From Dromiciops gliroides (taxonomy: Eukaryota > Chordata > Mammalia > Microbiotheria > Microbiotheriidae), in contig NC_057861.1 of assembly GCF_019393635.1 (NCBI RefSeq), forward strand, positions 381,741,315-381,805,314: 64,000 nucleotides of DNA, read 5' to 3'. The notes under the pieces were generated by a model. It had not been told where the DNA came from, made no database searches, and worked only from the letters and a program-made list of their open reading frames with translations. This document shows positions 11,900-22,927 of the stretch, piece by piece (the stretch's first letter is position 1; every line of letters begins with the position of its first letter). The position numbers and the translations under genes are program-made.

Positions 11900-12400
11900 C
11901 AAAGAGTTTATGCTCTATTGGAGAAGACAACATGTATAGATGTATGAGAGTAAAAATAAATAAATATAATTGAATTGGCAAAGAAAGGAGGTACCAACAG
12001 TTGTGTAGGATTAGGAGAGGCTTCATCTAGAAGATAGTTTGAGCTGAGTTTGGAAGGAAACTAGAAATTCTAAGAGGTAGGTTGAAGTCGAAATGATTTC
12101 ATATTTAGTCAATATATGAATGGAACACTCCCCCCACTCACATACATTGAAATACAAGGTCCTTGAGGACAGAAACCTTTTTTATTTTTGTCTTCATATT
12201 TTCAACTGATACAAAGACAAATATCAGTCTCTTGGAGCTTACATTCTATTGGAGGAGACATGTACATACAGAAATACTAAATATAGACAAAATAAATATA
12301 ATGTAATTGGGGGGCACAAGTATATGGGGAGGGGAAGAGAGGGCTTGTCTAGAAGGTAGTTCTTGAGGAAATATTTGAGGAAAACAAGGAATTCTAAGAG
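11900..12400 (+). repeat. Old dispersed repeat, two adjacent copies
   Basis: Two similar stretches (about 11900-12085 and 12225-12400) share 'ctctattggagaagacaacatg' / 'cattctattggaggagacat'-like starts, an AAATAAATATAATTGAATTGG-like middle and a 'tctagaaggtagttyttgag'-like end. They look like two copies of one old repeat. The family is not recognised. Confidence 0.5.
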
Positions 12401-12746
12401 GTTACTCTTGGGATGGAAGAATCTTATATTTATTTTGTATTTAATCTCGACACATTTATATATGGACATGATGTCTCCTCTGATGTGATGAAATGACCTT
12501 GAAAGCAGGAGCTGATTCATTTTTGTCCTTGTATCCTCAACATCTGGACCATAGACGGTGCTTAATTAATGATGGTTGATTGACTTACTTATGGAAAGAA
12601 GGGATGCAAAACTGTGTCCAGGGCAAATCTGGCAAACCTAGATCATCCACAATACCCCTAGATGACTAGCCCATCTCAAAATTCAGCTCTTGATCCCTTG
12701 TCCTCCACTATGCCCAAAAGCTTCATCTACACATCATTTTTTTTTT

Positions 12747-12875
12747 CAGGGCAATGAGGGTTAAGTAACTTTTCCAGGGTCACACAGCTAGTGTCAAGTG
12801 TGTGAGTCTGGATTTGAACTCAGGTCCTCCTGAATCCAGGGCCAGTGCTTTATCCACTGTGCTACTTAGCTGCCT
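12747..12875 (-). repeat. tRNA-derived SINE
   Basis: Full-length antisense copy with imperfect flanks ctacacatcatttt (12727-12740) and ctatacataatttt (12876-12889). Confidence 0.9.
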
Positions 12876-13259
12876 CTATACATAATTTTCTGTCTTGAAA
12901 GGAGAAAAGCTGCCTGAACTTTGTTCATAGACATAGGACTCATCTGGAGAGGGCAGAAAGGAGGGGGATTATTTCCTTATCCCAAAACAGACTTGCCAGA
13001 TGTGATTGGAAGAGTGCTTTTCTGACAGCTCCCCTAACCTGGATACAAGTTCCTCCCCCTATACAACCTGATTGACCCCAGATTCTCTAATACAGTTTGG
13101 GATTATGACCTCCCCTAAAAACTGATTTGCTAGGTGATGGTGCATTATTTGTGATATTTATCCAGTTAATGTCATTTAAAATACTGGCCAGGAAATTCTT
13201 CCTATCAGAATCATCAGGGTCCATCAGCTGCTCTAGTTTCTTTCTTTCTTTCTTTTTTT

Positions 13260-13397
13260 TGGTGATGCAATCAAGGTTAAGTGACTTACCCAGGGTCACA
13301 CAGCTAGTGAGTGTCAAGTATCTGAGGTTGGATTTGAACTCAGGTCCTCCTGACTCCAGAGCCAGTGCTTTATCCACTGTGTCACCTAGCTGCCCCT
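13260..13397 (-). repeat. tRNA-derived SINE with perfect 14 bp duplication
   Basis: Full-length antisense copy. gctgctctagtttc at 13227-13240 and 13399-13412. The tail includes a CTTT/TTTC stretch. Confidence 0.94.
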
Positions 13398-13569
13398 GGC
13401 TGCTCTAGTTTCAGTAAGAAACTCCATTCCTGAACCCAGTAGGGCTGATCCTTCCACAGCACGACCTGTGGGTCACTCCAACTCTGACTTTGGTCCTAGC
13501 ATTCTCTTCTGCCCACTTCTCTAAACTTCATAACTGAACCCCCTATTGGGGAAAGTCTGGATTTATTCA

Positions 13570-13680
13570 TTTACTCATCGAATATAAACACCTTAAGGGC
13601 AGGTACTGTTTCATTTTTGTATTCCTATTCCCAATGCCTAGTACCATCCCTGGAATATAGCAGTTACTTAATAACAACTT
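13570..13680 (+). mobile_element. L2/MIR-type 3' tail fragment
   Basis: Reads acaccttaagggcaggtact, cctagtaccatccctggaat and gcagttacttaataacaact, the usual L2-like 3' terminus. Confidence 0.55.
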
Positions 13681-13764
13681 GTTCAATTAATTTAAAAAAT
13701 AATAATACTTTTCACATATATTCAGGCTCTTCCTTTTTCTATAAACTTTCTTTCAGCATATATC

Positions 13765-14160
13765 ACATATACTTCATATATCACATAATCTCAGAGTTGG
13801 AAAAGACCTCAGAGACTCTCTAGCCCAACCTGCACTTGAGCAGAGATCTCGTCTCCACAATTATTGATGAGTGTTCATTCAACCTTTGCCTGCAGTTTTC
13901 TAGTGAGGGGGAACACAACACCCCTGAGGCAGCCTGTTCCACTTTAGACAGCTCTGTTAGAAAGTTTTCCTTATATCGATCCTAAATCTGCCTTTCTGCA
14001 ACTCCCTCCCAAGATCCTTGTTCTTCCCTATGGGGCCAAGTTAAACAAGTCTAATCCCTCTTTCATTTGTCAGCCTTTAAATATCTGAAGACAGCTATCA
14101 TGTTCCCCCAGAGTCTTCTTTTCTCCAGGCTAAATAAACCTCACAGGGAACATACTGCAG
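13765..14160 (-). mobile_element. CR1/L3-type LINE 3' fragment, antisense
   Basis: Reads cacataatctcagagttgga, gagactctctagcccaacct, cctgttccactttagacagc, cagctatcatgttcccccag. This is the antisense 3' portion of a CR1-clade LINE. Confidence 0.7.
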
Positions 14161-15239
14161 ACACCTGATCAGCATAGAAGACATGGGCTCTTAACGTAGC
14201 AAGAATGTTGGGATCATTGAAAGGCCCTTCTCAGATTCCCAAATTAAATACAGCCTAATCTCTTATTGCTAAAATCTCTAGTCCCTGCTTAAGGTACACA
14301 CACTGAAGAACTAACTAAATGGGTGGTCTCTCTGGTTGTATGGCAGTCTGGTCCATCCTCATCAATTTTTGTTTGTCCAGTCATCTCTTTCCAAATCCCT
14401 GCAGTTTGTTTCAGGTTACATTATGGTATATCATAATTTTGATAAAATTAGCACAAAATCATTTACCAATGATAGCATTTGAAGTACTTCGCCATTGATA
14501 GGGAATTCTTTTGTTTGAATTCTATGCAGCTGTTTGTGGAGTAAAGCCATTTTTATTAGAAGTTAGATGTGATACTTGTAATTCCCTAAGCATTTGTTCA
14601 TTGCATTTTACATTTTCATCTTCACTTTCACAAAGTAAATAAAAAGGCTTTTCATGCCTGTAGTGATTCAACATATTACAAAGTTTCCATATCTAGTTAT
14701 CATGAATATTGACCTTGAAATCCCTTGGTACAACATTCAATGGTGATTCAGGAAAAGACATTGGGGGGGGGGGTTGTAAGTGTTGAATATTGTGGCTGGG
14801 CTTTTTAATCAAAAGGAAAGAGTTTGAATACCTAGGGGGCAAGTACTCTACACACACAGAAAGACAATGCTCATCTCTTCTGCATACATGATAATCTGAG
14901 AGAACAGTGGTGCTGATCAAGCAAAACTCTCAAGATATTAGTGAGAACAATGGGAATAAACCATAAAATCAAAGCTGTTGGAAAAAAAATTACTGACAAC
15001 TTTAAAGATATTTTAAAAATCTTTTTAAAAAAGATTACTGTAAAGAAGTCAAAGCTAATATTTTAGTGTGAGTTCTTTTTCCTTTTTTCTCTCTTCCTCT
15101 CTAAACAGAGACAACCTTTCTGGACTCAAGAATAGGGGTATATTCTGGAGTTTGTGGGTACAACGAAGTGCCAGAAAAATCCAGTGGTTCTTTTTCCTGG
15201 AAAAAAAAATATAATAAAAGGACTGCTTGAGATTAAGAT
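14161..15239. other. Unassigned non-coding sequence
   Basis: AT-rich sequence with a G9-10 run near 14764. No gene, repeat family or conserved signal recognised. Confidence 0.5.
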
Positions 15240-15725
15240 GAATGATTGTTCAAAATATCATCAGTACTAGCCTAGGCTGTGTTGAGGGTCACAGTATACG
15301 GGAAAAAGGAAATGATAATCCCACTGTTCTCTGTTCTAGTCAGGCCACATCTGAACCATTGTGTCCATTTTAAAAATTATACTTTAGAAAGTATATTAAT
15401 AAAGTCAAGAGCATACAGATGAAACTGCCCAAAATGGGCACATGAAAACCAAAGGAAGGAACAAGAGGTCAGGAGAATAGAAGGCTCAGGATGATGATTG
15501 ATACCTCCATTAATGTAAATGTAATGTTATGTTGACGTAGTATTAGAGCAGAACTAGGAGTGAGTGGGTAGAAGCATATTTCCTCTTAATGTAAGAAGGA
15601 ACTTCCTAAAAACTAAAGCTATCAAAAAGCTGATGAACATAAGGGGACAGTTGCAGGCCGAGGTGAACTTTAGGGCTTAGAACAAAATTTTAGAGGAACA
15701 GGCACTTCTATGGCTATCTAGACAA
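15240..15725 (+). mobile_element. CR1/L3-type LINE 3' fragment, sense
   Basis: Shows ctagtcaggccacatctgaa, ccattgtgtccattttaaaa, aggaacttcctaaaaactaa, the sense order of a CR1-type 3' region. It lies next to an antisense piece of the same class. Confidence 0.6.
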
Positions 15726-15744
15726 AACTTATTAACATAAGGAG

Positions 15745-16065
15745 TTCTCCAGTATATTCAGTAAGTGGTCATTCAGGCTTTCCTTGAAAATTTCCAATGA
15801 AAGGGAATCCACCACTTCCCAAATAAGCCCATTCTATAGCTCTAATCATTAAAATGTGTTTTTTCCCCCAACCATGCTAAATTTGTCTCTTTGCAACTAT
15901 TAGCTAAGGATTATAGTTCTGCCTCCTGGAACCAAACACAACAACACCTGCCTGCCATAATATGCATTCTTGATGAACTTAGCTTTAACATATATTGGTT
16001 GTCCAATCTCTTTTGAGATCTATGGATTTCATATTATAATATTCTATGTCTAAATGAGAGCAATG
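15745..16065 (-). mobile_element. CR1/L3-type LINE fragment, antisense
   Basis: Reads attcaggctttccttgaaaa, gggaatccaccacttcccaa, ctgcctcctggaaccaaaca: antisense CR1-like, facing the sense fragment on its left. Confidence 0.55.
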
Positions 16066-16189
16066 GAGAGCATCTTGAGAACCTCACCATCTACAGGGGA
16101 TCTGTTGGACTTTGTACAAGTTACATACCCCTGGCAAGCATACAGATCAATGTCTTATTCTGCACTTGATGTTTATACTAAGAAGACTC

Positions 16190-16715
16190 TCCCTGCCTAA
16201 AGTCTTTTTTCACCATAATTTATCCTCACAGCTGCCAAAATGATGTTCTAAAGTGCAAGTCTAACCATACCATACCCCTAACCAAATCAATAAACTCTAA
16301 TGGTTCTCTATAACCTTCATGATCAAATATAAACTCTTTGACATTTAAAGATCATCAGGTGGCCCCTTTCTTCTTTCTAGTCTGCTTAAAAATTAATACC
16401 CTTGGGGCAGGTTGACAGAGCACTGGCCCTGGATTCAGGAGGACCTGAGTTCAAATCCAGCCTCAGACACTTAACACTAGCTGTGTGACCCTGAGCAAGT
16501 CACTTAACCCCAATTGCCTCACCAAAACCAAACCAAAAAAAAAAAAACCTAATACCCTCCATGTATTTTATTGTCTATCCATACTGGCCATATTGCTGTT
16601 CCTCATATATAATGATCCATCTTCAAACTTCATGTTTTTCCATTGGCAAAAAGCCTGAAATGGTCTCCTTCCTCAACCCTACCTCTGAGGATTTCTGGCT
16701 TCCTCAGCAGCTTCT
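16190..16715 (+). mobile_element. L2-type LINE 3' region, split by a SINE
   Basis: Reads ctgccaaaatgatgttctaa, tgacatttaaagatcatcag, ggccatattgctgttcctca and gcctgaaatggtctccttcc, in the order of an L2-like ORF end and 3' UTR. It is interrupted by the SINE at 16404. Confidence 0.6.
16404..16523 (+). repeat. tRNA-derived SINE lacking its A-box region
   Basis: An internal deletion joins ggggcag directly to gttgacagagcactgg, removing most of the promoter A box. It inserted into an L2 fragment with the duplication taataccct on both sides. Confidence 0.9.
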
Positions 16716-16719
16716 GTAG

Positions 16720-18170
16720 TGCATCTCAAACCCCATGCTCAGAGTATGATCTCACTTCCAGCACTAGCCAAGATTACAGGGGACTAGCCAAGGCAGGAAT
16801 TACAGACCAAAGGAGAAACTACAATTTTGCCACTTTGAACCAACAGAACTTTTCTGCTGTCTGATAGAGGCAGAGGCCAGCAGCAAACTACTCTTATATA
16901 GATACAAACCTAACTCAGGAACTTGAAGAGCTCTGACCAAGGGGCAACAATCAAACTTTGCCCTGGATCAGACCACTCTGGAGGTACTGAAAGCTTGCAG
17001 GTCTCCAGCCTATTCCTAAAATCTTGGAATAACACAATACTCAATACCCCAAGAAAACAGCAACAAGGCCATCACAGACCTTCCCTCCAGAAGTATGGCA
17101 AAGTGTAGCCTTAACATCAATTCCAAAGCCACAAAGTAGGCTGAAATAATGGGCAAACAAACCCCACCATAATGGGCCATTACAGTAGTAGGGATGATGA
17201 AGACACAAATGCAGAAGAGAATCGTCTACCAGCAATACCTCAGTAAAGAAAAGAATTCCTTAAAAATTAGAATGCTAATGACTCCATGAGACATTAAGAA
17301 ACAAGAAACCAAAATCAAAAGAATGAAAAAATAGAAAGATATAAAATATTTCATTAGAAAAACAACTGACCTAGAAAATAGATGAAGAGAGAATTTAAGG
17401 ATTACTGGATCACATGAAAGCCATGGTTTAAAAAAAAAAAGAGCCTAGATATCATATTTCAAGAAATTTTCAAGGAAAACTGCCCAGATATCATAGAACC
17501 AGAGGGCAACGTGGAAATGAATGAATCCACTGATTACCTCCTAAAAGCACTCACAAAACAAAAACTCCCAGAAATATAAATTCCAGAGCAGCCATAAGGA
17601 ATGAATTCAAATACCATGGAGCCTCAATCAGGATCACAAAAGATTTAGCAGCCACCATTATCAAGGAATGAAGGTCTTGAAATATGATGTTCTGGAAGGC
17701 AAAAAAGCTACAAATACAACCAAGAATAACCTACCCATTCATCTAAATCTGAATATAATCTATAGGGGGAAATGGATATTTAATGAAATAGGGACTTCTA
17801 GGCATTCCTGATGAAAAGACCAGAGCTGAATAGAAAATCTGACATTGAAACACAAGACTTGAGAGAGGCATAAAAAGGTAAATGTGAGTGACAAATCATG
17901 AAGAAACTAATCTTAACAATTCCAAATGGAAAGATGATACATTTAACCCCCAAGAACTTAATCATCATTAGGGCTTCTAGAAGGAACATCCTTAGAGAGC
18001 GTGGATGGAAGTCTATTATATTAAGAAAAAGAAAAAGGGAAGGTTGAGAAAGAGAGATATTCTGGGAATAGGGGGAAAGGTGAGGAAGAATGGGGAAAAT
18101 GATCTCACATAAAAGAGGCACACAAGGAAGAGTTTTTACAAATGAGGGGGAGTGGGCAGTACTTGAACTT
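16720..18170 (+). mobile_element. L1 LINE remnant: 5' UTR and ORF1
   Basis: A GC-richer 5' section (16720-17230) is followed by ORF1-like sequence: actccatgagacattaagaa, caagaaaccaaaatcaaaag (coiled-coil, lysine/glutamate rich), then aactgcccagatatcataga and caaatacaaccaagaataac. The frame is broken many times. It is the same family as the antisense L1 at 7131. A 107-codon minus-strand frame at 17798-18121 is a shadow. Confidence 0.75.
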
Positions 18171-18269
18171 CACTCTTATCAGACCTAGTTCAAAAAGGAA
18201 AGAATATGTGTAAATCCTCAGTCTGAAAGATTGTACTGAAGTCATTTAAAAAGCTTTGCAATTACCCAA

Positions 18270-19180
18270 AGTCAATCCAACCTATTATCTACATCCTGAT
18301 AAATTCTGAATCCAACTTAATGACTATTTGTACTATCTAGCCTAGATATACATGCTGATGGACAAGCTTTATAGTTTTTCTAACTGCAAATGAAAATCTG
18401 GGCAATAGACATGATTCATGTACTTGGTCTTTCCTTGTTGAATGATTGAACCAAACTCTTTAGATTTTTCCCATGAAGTACCACAAATTTGGGGCCTTGA
18501 TGCAACTCACATAATGTCATTTAAAAAGAAGAGCATCAAGTGGACTTCACCAGAGGAAATTCCTCTTCAACTTTTACCATACAATGGATCTCTGCCATCA
18601 AAATGGTGAAGCCTTTCAGAGTACACACATTTCCCTTTATGCCTTCTCTGCTGTTTATGATCACAAAGTCATTAAACGAGGCTATTTTTGACACAACTTT
18701 AAAAGAATCTTGAATGATTTTGATGAATAGATGGGAGACACCTTATTACAAGACAGCCTTCAAATCATTGTTTTACACTATCAAATTTTTTTTTCATAAT
18801 CTACAAACAATAAACACAGAAGAATCTTGTATAATCTACATCATCCTGTCAAACGTATGATGATAGAGATGTGGTATCCTGTAAAATATTGGCTACCTGT
18901 TCCCTAATAATAACCTCATTAAGCATGTCTTTGATTCAAATGCAGCAGTCTCATAAAGATTTTAAATAGATGGAAAATTAGGCACATAATTTGGTAGTTG
19001 TTGATGTCAACTTTTTCAGTATTAGCAATGTCTGAGATTTTTTTTTTCACATGACTTTGGTTATCTTCTACTTCTTCCTATATCTTGTGAATCAATCCTT
19101 CAATTCTTCATAATTATGTCACCTTCAAGACAAATCTCTTCAACATAGCAGCCAGGTTTGATATTATGTATGTCTTTTTT
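18270..19180 (-). mobile_element. Possible degenerate LINE reverse-transcriptase fragment
   Basis: The plus strand shows patterns reminiscent of an antisense RTE-type reverse transcriptase: tttttcccatgaagtaccac, ggcacataatttggtagttg, ttcagtattagcaatgtctg. Frames are destroyed. I am unsure; it could be unique sequence. Confidence 0.35.
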
Positions 19181-19559
19181 GGTGAATATATTTATATTGG
19201 TTTCGGTTTTTACCATAGTATATTAAAATTATAATCAATATTTCTCCATGAAGTAATATATCTGGTTTAGACAAAATTCTATATGGAGACAGGGAATAGA
19301 TTAGATAATTACCCAAATTCCCACTAAGCTTAATGATTCAATTACCTTAAGTCACTTAGGAGAAAGAAAAGAATTTAGAATGTAGTTATGTCTCACCGCC
19401 CCTTGACCTCCCACCAAAGGCTCCACATTGCATTATATCCTTTTAAAAATCAAGAATCTGAAAAAGTTGATTGTCTTAACCTATTATCCTTTGTGATTCA
19501 TGTTTATGACTTACTATAAAACCTCCATAGCAAGAGACTTCATCTGGTTCTTTTAATAT

Positions 19560-19790
19560 TTTGTGGGTACTTTTGAAGTACTTAATTGTCCTCTAATTCC
19601 ACACTCTCATCTTCTCTGAAGATCTCTGTAAAGCCTTCCCTGATCTCTACCTCTTTAATTGCTAATATGCTCCACCTCCACCAGTCACCTTGTATTTATT
19701 TATTTATCTGTAGATGTTTGTCAGCTCCTTGAGGGCAGGACTATTTCCTTTTTCCTTTGTAACCACTGTGTATAGCAATGCCAGGCATAT
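19560..19790 (+). mobile_element. L2/L3-type LINE 3' end
   Basis: Reads tgtaaagccttccctgatct, caccttgtatttatttattt, cagctccttgagggcaggac and atgccaggcatataatgggt, a standard L2-like 3' UTR. It is cut by the SINE that follows. Confidence 0.65.
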
Positions 19791-19800
19791 AATGGGTGCT

Positions 19801-19959
19801 TTTTTTTTTTTTTTTTTTTTTTTAGTGAGGCAGTTGGGGTTAAGTGACTTGCCCAGGGTCACATAGCTAGTAAGTGTTAAGTGTCTGAGACTGGATTTGA
19901 ACTCAGGTACTCCTGACTCCAGGGCCAGTGCTCTATCCACTGCACCACCTAGCTGCCCC
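19801..19959 (-). repeat. tRNA-derived SINE with perfect duplication
   Basis: Full-length antisense copy with a 23-T tail. ataatgggtgct at 19789-19800 and 19960-19971. Confidence 0.95.
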
Positions 19960-20070
19960 ATAATGGGTGCTTTCTTAATCAATACACTGACTTGAACTAA
20001 TTTGTCCAAAAAATAAAAGAAGTACAAATGTCATCATTGATTTCTGTTTATTTCCTTTGTGTTTAATTCT

Positions 20071-20215
20071 TTTTTTTTCTTTTTGTGAGGCAATTGGGGT
20101 TAAGTGACTTGCCTAGGGTCACACAGCTAGTGTCAAGTGTCTAAGGCTGGATTTGAACTCAGGACCTCCTGAATCCAGGACCAGTGCCCTATCCACTGCA
20201 CCACCTAGCTGCCCC
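20071..20215 (-). repeat. tRNA-derived SINE with duplication
   Basis: Full-length antisense copy. tgtttaattct at 20060-20070 and 20217-20227. Confidence 0.95.
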
Positions 20216-20230
20216 ATGTTTAATTCTTTT

Positions 20231-21200
20231 TAAACACCTTTGTCTTATACTGAGACAATGGAAGCCAAATTTTATTTTGGACTTTTGTTATAAACATTAC
20301 AAAGTCTTCCAAAGCATAAGCCAGTCCCCCAAATATAAGTCTAATTGCCCAACCTACAGTAAAATGCGGGGGGGGGGGACTTGCCATGTAAAATGGGGAA
20401 AATTATACTGAATATTCAAGTTGCAAATCTGAATCTTGGTCAATGTGATTCAGGAGATTCAGCTTCAGAAATGAGGCTGTAAGAGATAAATACAAGTTCT
20501 TTGTTCTTATAGGGGAGTTTAATCATGAAATGTATGGTGGTTTTTTTTTAATCCTATGAATGTAATATTAAAGAAGCAATCAGAATCAGGTGATTAATGG
20601 ATGATTCTAGGTGAAATTTTAAAAAAGAAATCCCCAGATCTGAGCCTCTAGACATAAGAAACAATGGCCTTCTAGGGCAGTATCTTTAAAGACTTTTCTA
20701 TAAAATATATGTGACAGAAAGAGATCTCAGAGACAAATCAATAGACCTAAGTACAGAGTTCTAATACAATTGTGCTGATTAAGAGAAGCATCTACATTAT
20801 TGGAAGCCTGTTGGCCAGAAAGCATTTATTAAATTCTTACTGTGTGACTGTCCAGGTATTGTACTGTTGTTTTTAATACATTGAATCAATGCCCTCAGTA
20901 GCAATAGGATAGTTATGGGAGAATTCCAGAAAGTTAGCTATATTTTAGGGGATATATAGAAAACTCTTGAAAAGCAAACTAACAAATTTGAGAATAAAAA
21001 TCTATACACACAGAGTTCCACTTCATGCCCTGTTAGTCATTCGCAAATCTAAATTTGCCAAAAAATATCTTATGAGTTGGTTGCATCATTTTGATTTCCT
21101 TCCTGCTTTTTTTTTTGAGGGGAGATTCATAGACAAATACTTCTTGGTTCTCAGGCCAGTTTCTCATTTTGTGTTATCTATTATATTTTCTTAAGCTTTA
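20231..21200. other. Unassigned non-coding sequence
   Basis: AT-rich, with a G10 run near 20370. No gene or repeat recognised. Confidence 0.5.
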
Positions 21201-21204
21201 CAAA

Positions 21205-21300
21205 ATCATAGAATACAAGAGTTGAAAGGCATCTTAGAGATCATTTTAAATAATCTTTATCTGAAGCATGAATCACCAGTATAGTATCCCTAGCCTTTGA
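21205..21300 (-). mobile_element. CR1-type LINE 3' terminus fragment, antisense
   Basis: Begins with tcatagaatacaagagttga and aggcatcttagagatcattt, typical of an antisense CR1 end. Confidence 0.5.
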
Positions 21301-21375
21301 GTATGCCCATATTGATCTTTCCATAGAAAATAGGCTTAAGAACTGAGATAATGACTGAATTTATTATTTCGTTGG

Positions 21376-21632
21376 TAGAGGCAGTTCTTAAGAGTTTTAG
21401 ACCTGCCTGGAATGAAGAAGACCTGAGTTCAAATCTGGCCTCAGATACTTATTAGCTATGTGACCCTCTGCAAATCACTTAATTGCTGCCTGCCTCAGTT
21501 TCCTTACCTGTAAAATTGGGATAGCAATAGGACCTACCTCCCAGGATAGTTGAAAGGATAAGATTAGATGATATTTGTAAAGTATTTTTCAAACTTTGGA
21601 ACACTATAAATATTAGTTAGTTGTGTTTTTTT
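21376..21632 (+). repeat. MIR/THER1-type CORE-SINE
   Basis: Shows head gacctgagttcaaatctggc, tattagctatgtgaccctct, CORE cctcagtttccttacctgta and a tail with aagtatttttcaaactttgg. Confidence 0.75.
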
Positions 21633-21710
21633 TTTTAAATGGAGAACTCTGGAATGAGGAAACTCTCTCTACCTCTTCAGGTCAGCACATTCTCTATAAC
21701 ATATAGTCTT

Positions 21711-21853
21711 TTTTTTTTTTTGGCGGGGGAATGGGCTTTAAGTGACTTGCCTAGGGTCACACAGCTAGTGTCAAGTATCTGAGGCTAGATTTGAACTCAG
21801 GTGCTCCTGAATCCAGGGTCGGTGCTCTATCCACTGCACCACCTAGCTGCCCC
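21711..21853 (-). repeat. tRNA-derived SINE with perfect 16 bp duplication
   Basis: Full-length antisense copy. tataacatatagtctt at 21695-21710 and 21855-21870. Confidence 0.95.
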
Positions 21854-21872
21854 TTATAACATATAGTCTTAA

Positions 21873-22007
21873 AGAAATGCTGAGATCACTAGGAGGTTAA
21901 TTGGCTTGCCCTGGGTCACACAGCTAGTATGTTTCAGAGGCAAAATTTGAACCCAGGTCTTCCTGGCTTTGAGGCCAGCTCTCTATCCATAATGCTGCTT
22001 TCCATGG
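21873..22007 (-). repeat. MIR-type SINE fragment, antisense
   Basis: Reads ttggcttgccctgggtcaca, gctagtatgtttcagaggca, aggccagctctctatccata. Confidence 0.65.
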
Positions 22008-22312
22008 AATAAAAATAGGTTGTTCTGCATTAAAAAACAAAACAAAACCTTCCCACCTCTACATTGAAATCCATCTGGGTGGGAACATTGGAAAGACATA
22101 TCTTTGAGTATGCCCATATTTCAAAGTAGTTGAGTTGTAAGTAATCATGAGAAGTCAATAGAGTGAAGGTAACCTAGGACATAGCTCCCATTTCACCTCA
22201 AAAAATAAACGAGAAAAATGACCCCAATATGGAGCAAATACCACAATGACAAGAACAGAAAGATTGACAGTACTCACTAGTCTAGTAGTTCTTGGAGGTG
22301 AAAAAAAATAAT

Positions 22313-22333
22313 TTTATATATATATATATATAT
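22313..22333. repeat. (TA)n microsatellite
   Basis: About 10 TA units directly before an LTR-like block. They blur any target-site duplication of that LTR. Confidence 0.85.
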
Positions 22334-22885
22334 GTCATGGGGTGCAGAGCACCCCAGAAGTTCTCTGGGGCACATCAAGGAATCTTCTCCTTGAGAAACT
22401 AAACCAGAGGACAGATAATGCCTAGAGAGATAAGCGGAACCAAATCAGACTGAGCTAGCTTCGGATTCCTACCCTTCATTCTGGTCTTCCTTGGGTGTGG
22501 CTGAGGCCTTTGTGTCCTGAAGAGAGAGCCACCCCTCACCGAATTCCACTAGTCACTACCAGTGGGGGATGGTCCTCCCTCACTAAAGGAACTTTTCACA
22601 GGCAGATGGTCCACCCCCATCAGTCCTCTATAAAAGTACCTTCCAGTCTCCTGTTCAAGGAGATTTGGTACCTATGAGCCATGTGTTTTGTGCCAAATCT
22701 CCCCATGAAAAGTCCAAGGATTTCTTTCATGGTTTCCCTCCCCCCACCCTTCCCTTCCCTTGCTCCTAAATAAACTACCACCTTATTCTAACTACTTTTG
22801 TGTGCAAGAGGGTGTAATTCTTTAAAGAGGAATTCCTAAGAACCCCAACCCCTATCCCAACCCATACCCCATTTCCTACCATTAC
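22334..22885 (+). mobile_element. Probable solo ERV LTR (~550 bp)
   Basis: Starts TGTCATGGGG and ends CCATTACA. It has the order of an LTR: a U3 with direct-repeat-like promoter sequence, TATA box ctataaaag near 22627, an R region with AATAAA near 22768 (cctaaataaactacc), then a pyrimidine/A-rich U5. No internal retroviral genes adjoin it. The flanking TA and CA repeats prevent a firm duplication call. Confidence 0.6.
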
Positions 22886-22920
22886 ATACACACACACACA
22901 CACACATACACACACACATA
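22886..22920. repeat. (CA)n microsatellite
   Basis: CA units with two TA interruptions. Confidence 0.9.
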
Positions 22921-22927
22921 TATACAT

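Noticed and set aside
17798..18121. 107-codon minus-strand frame
   Set aside because: Antisense shadow of an L1 remnant.
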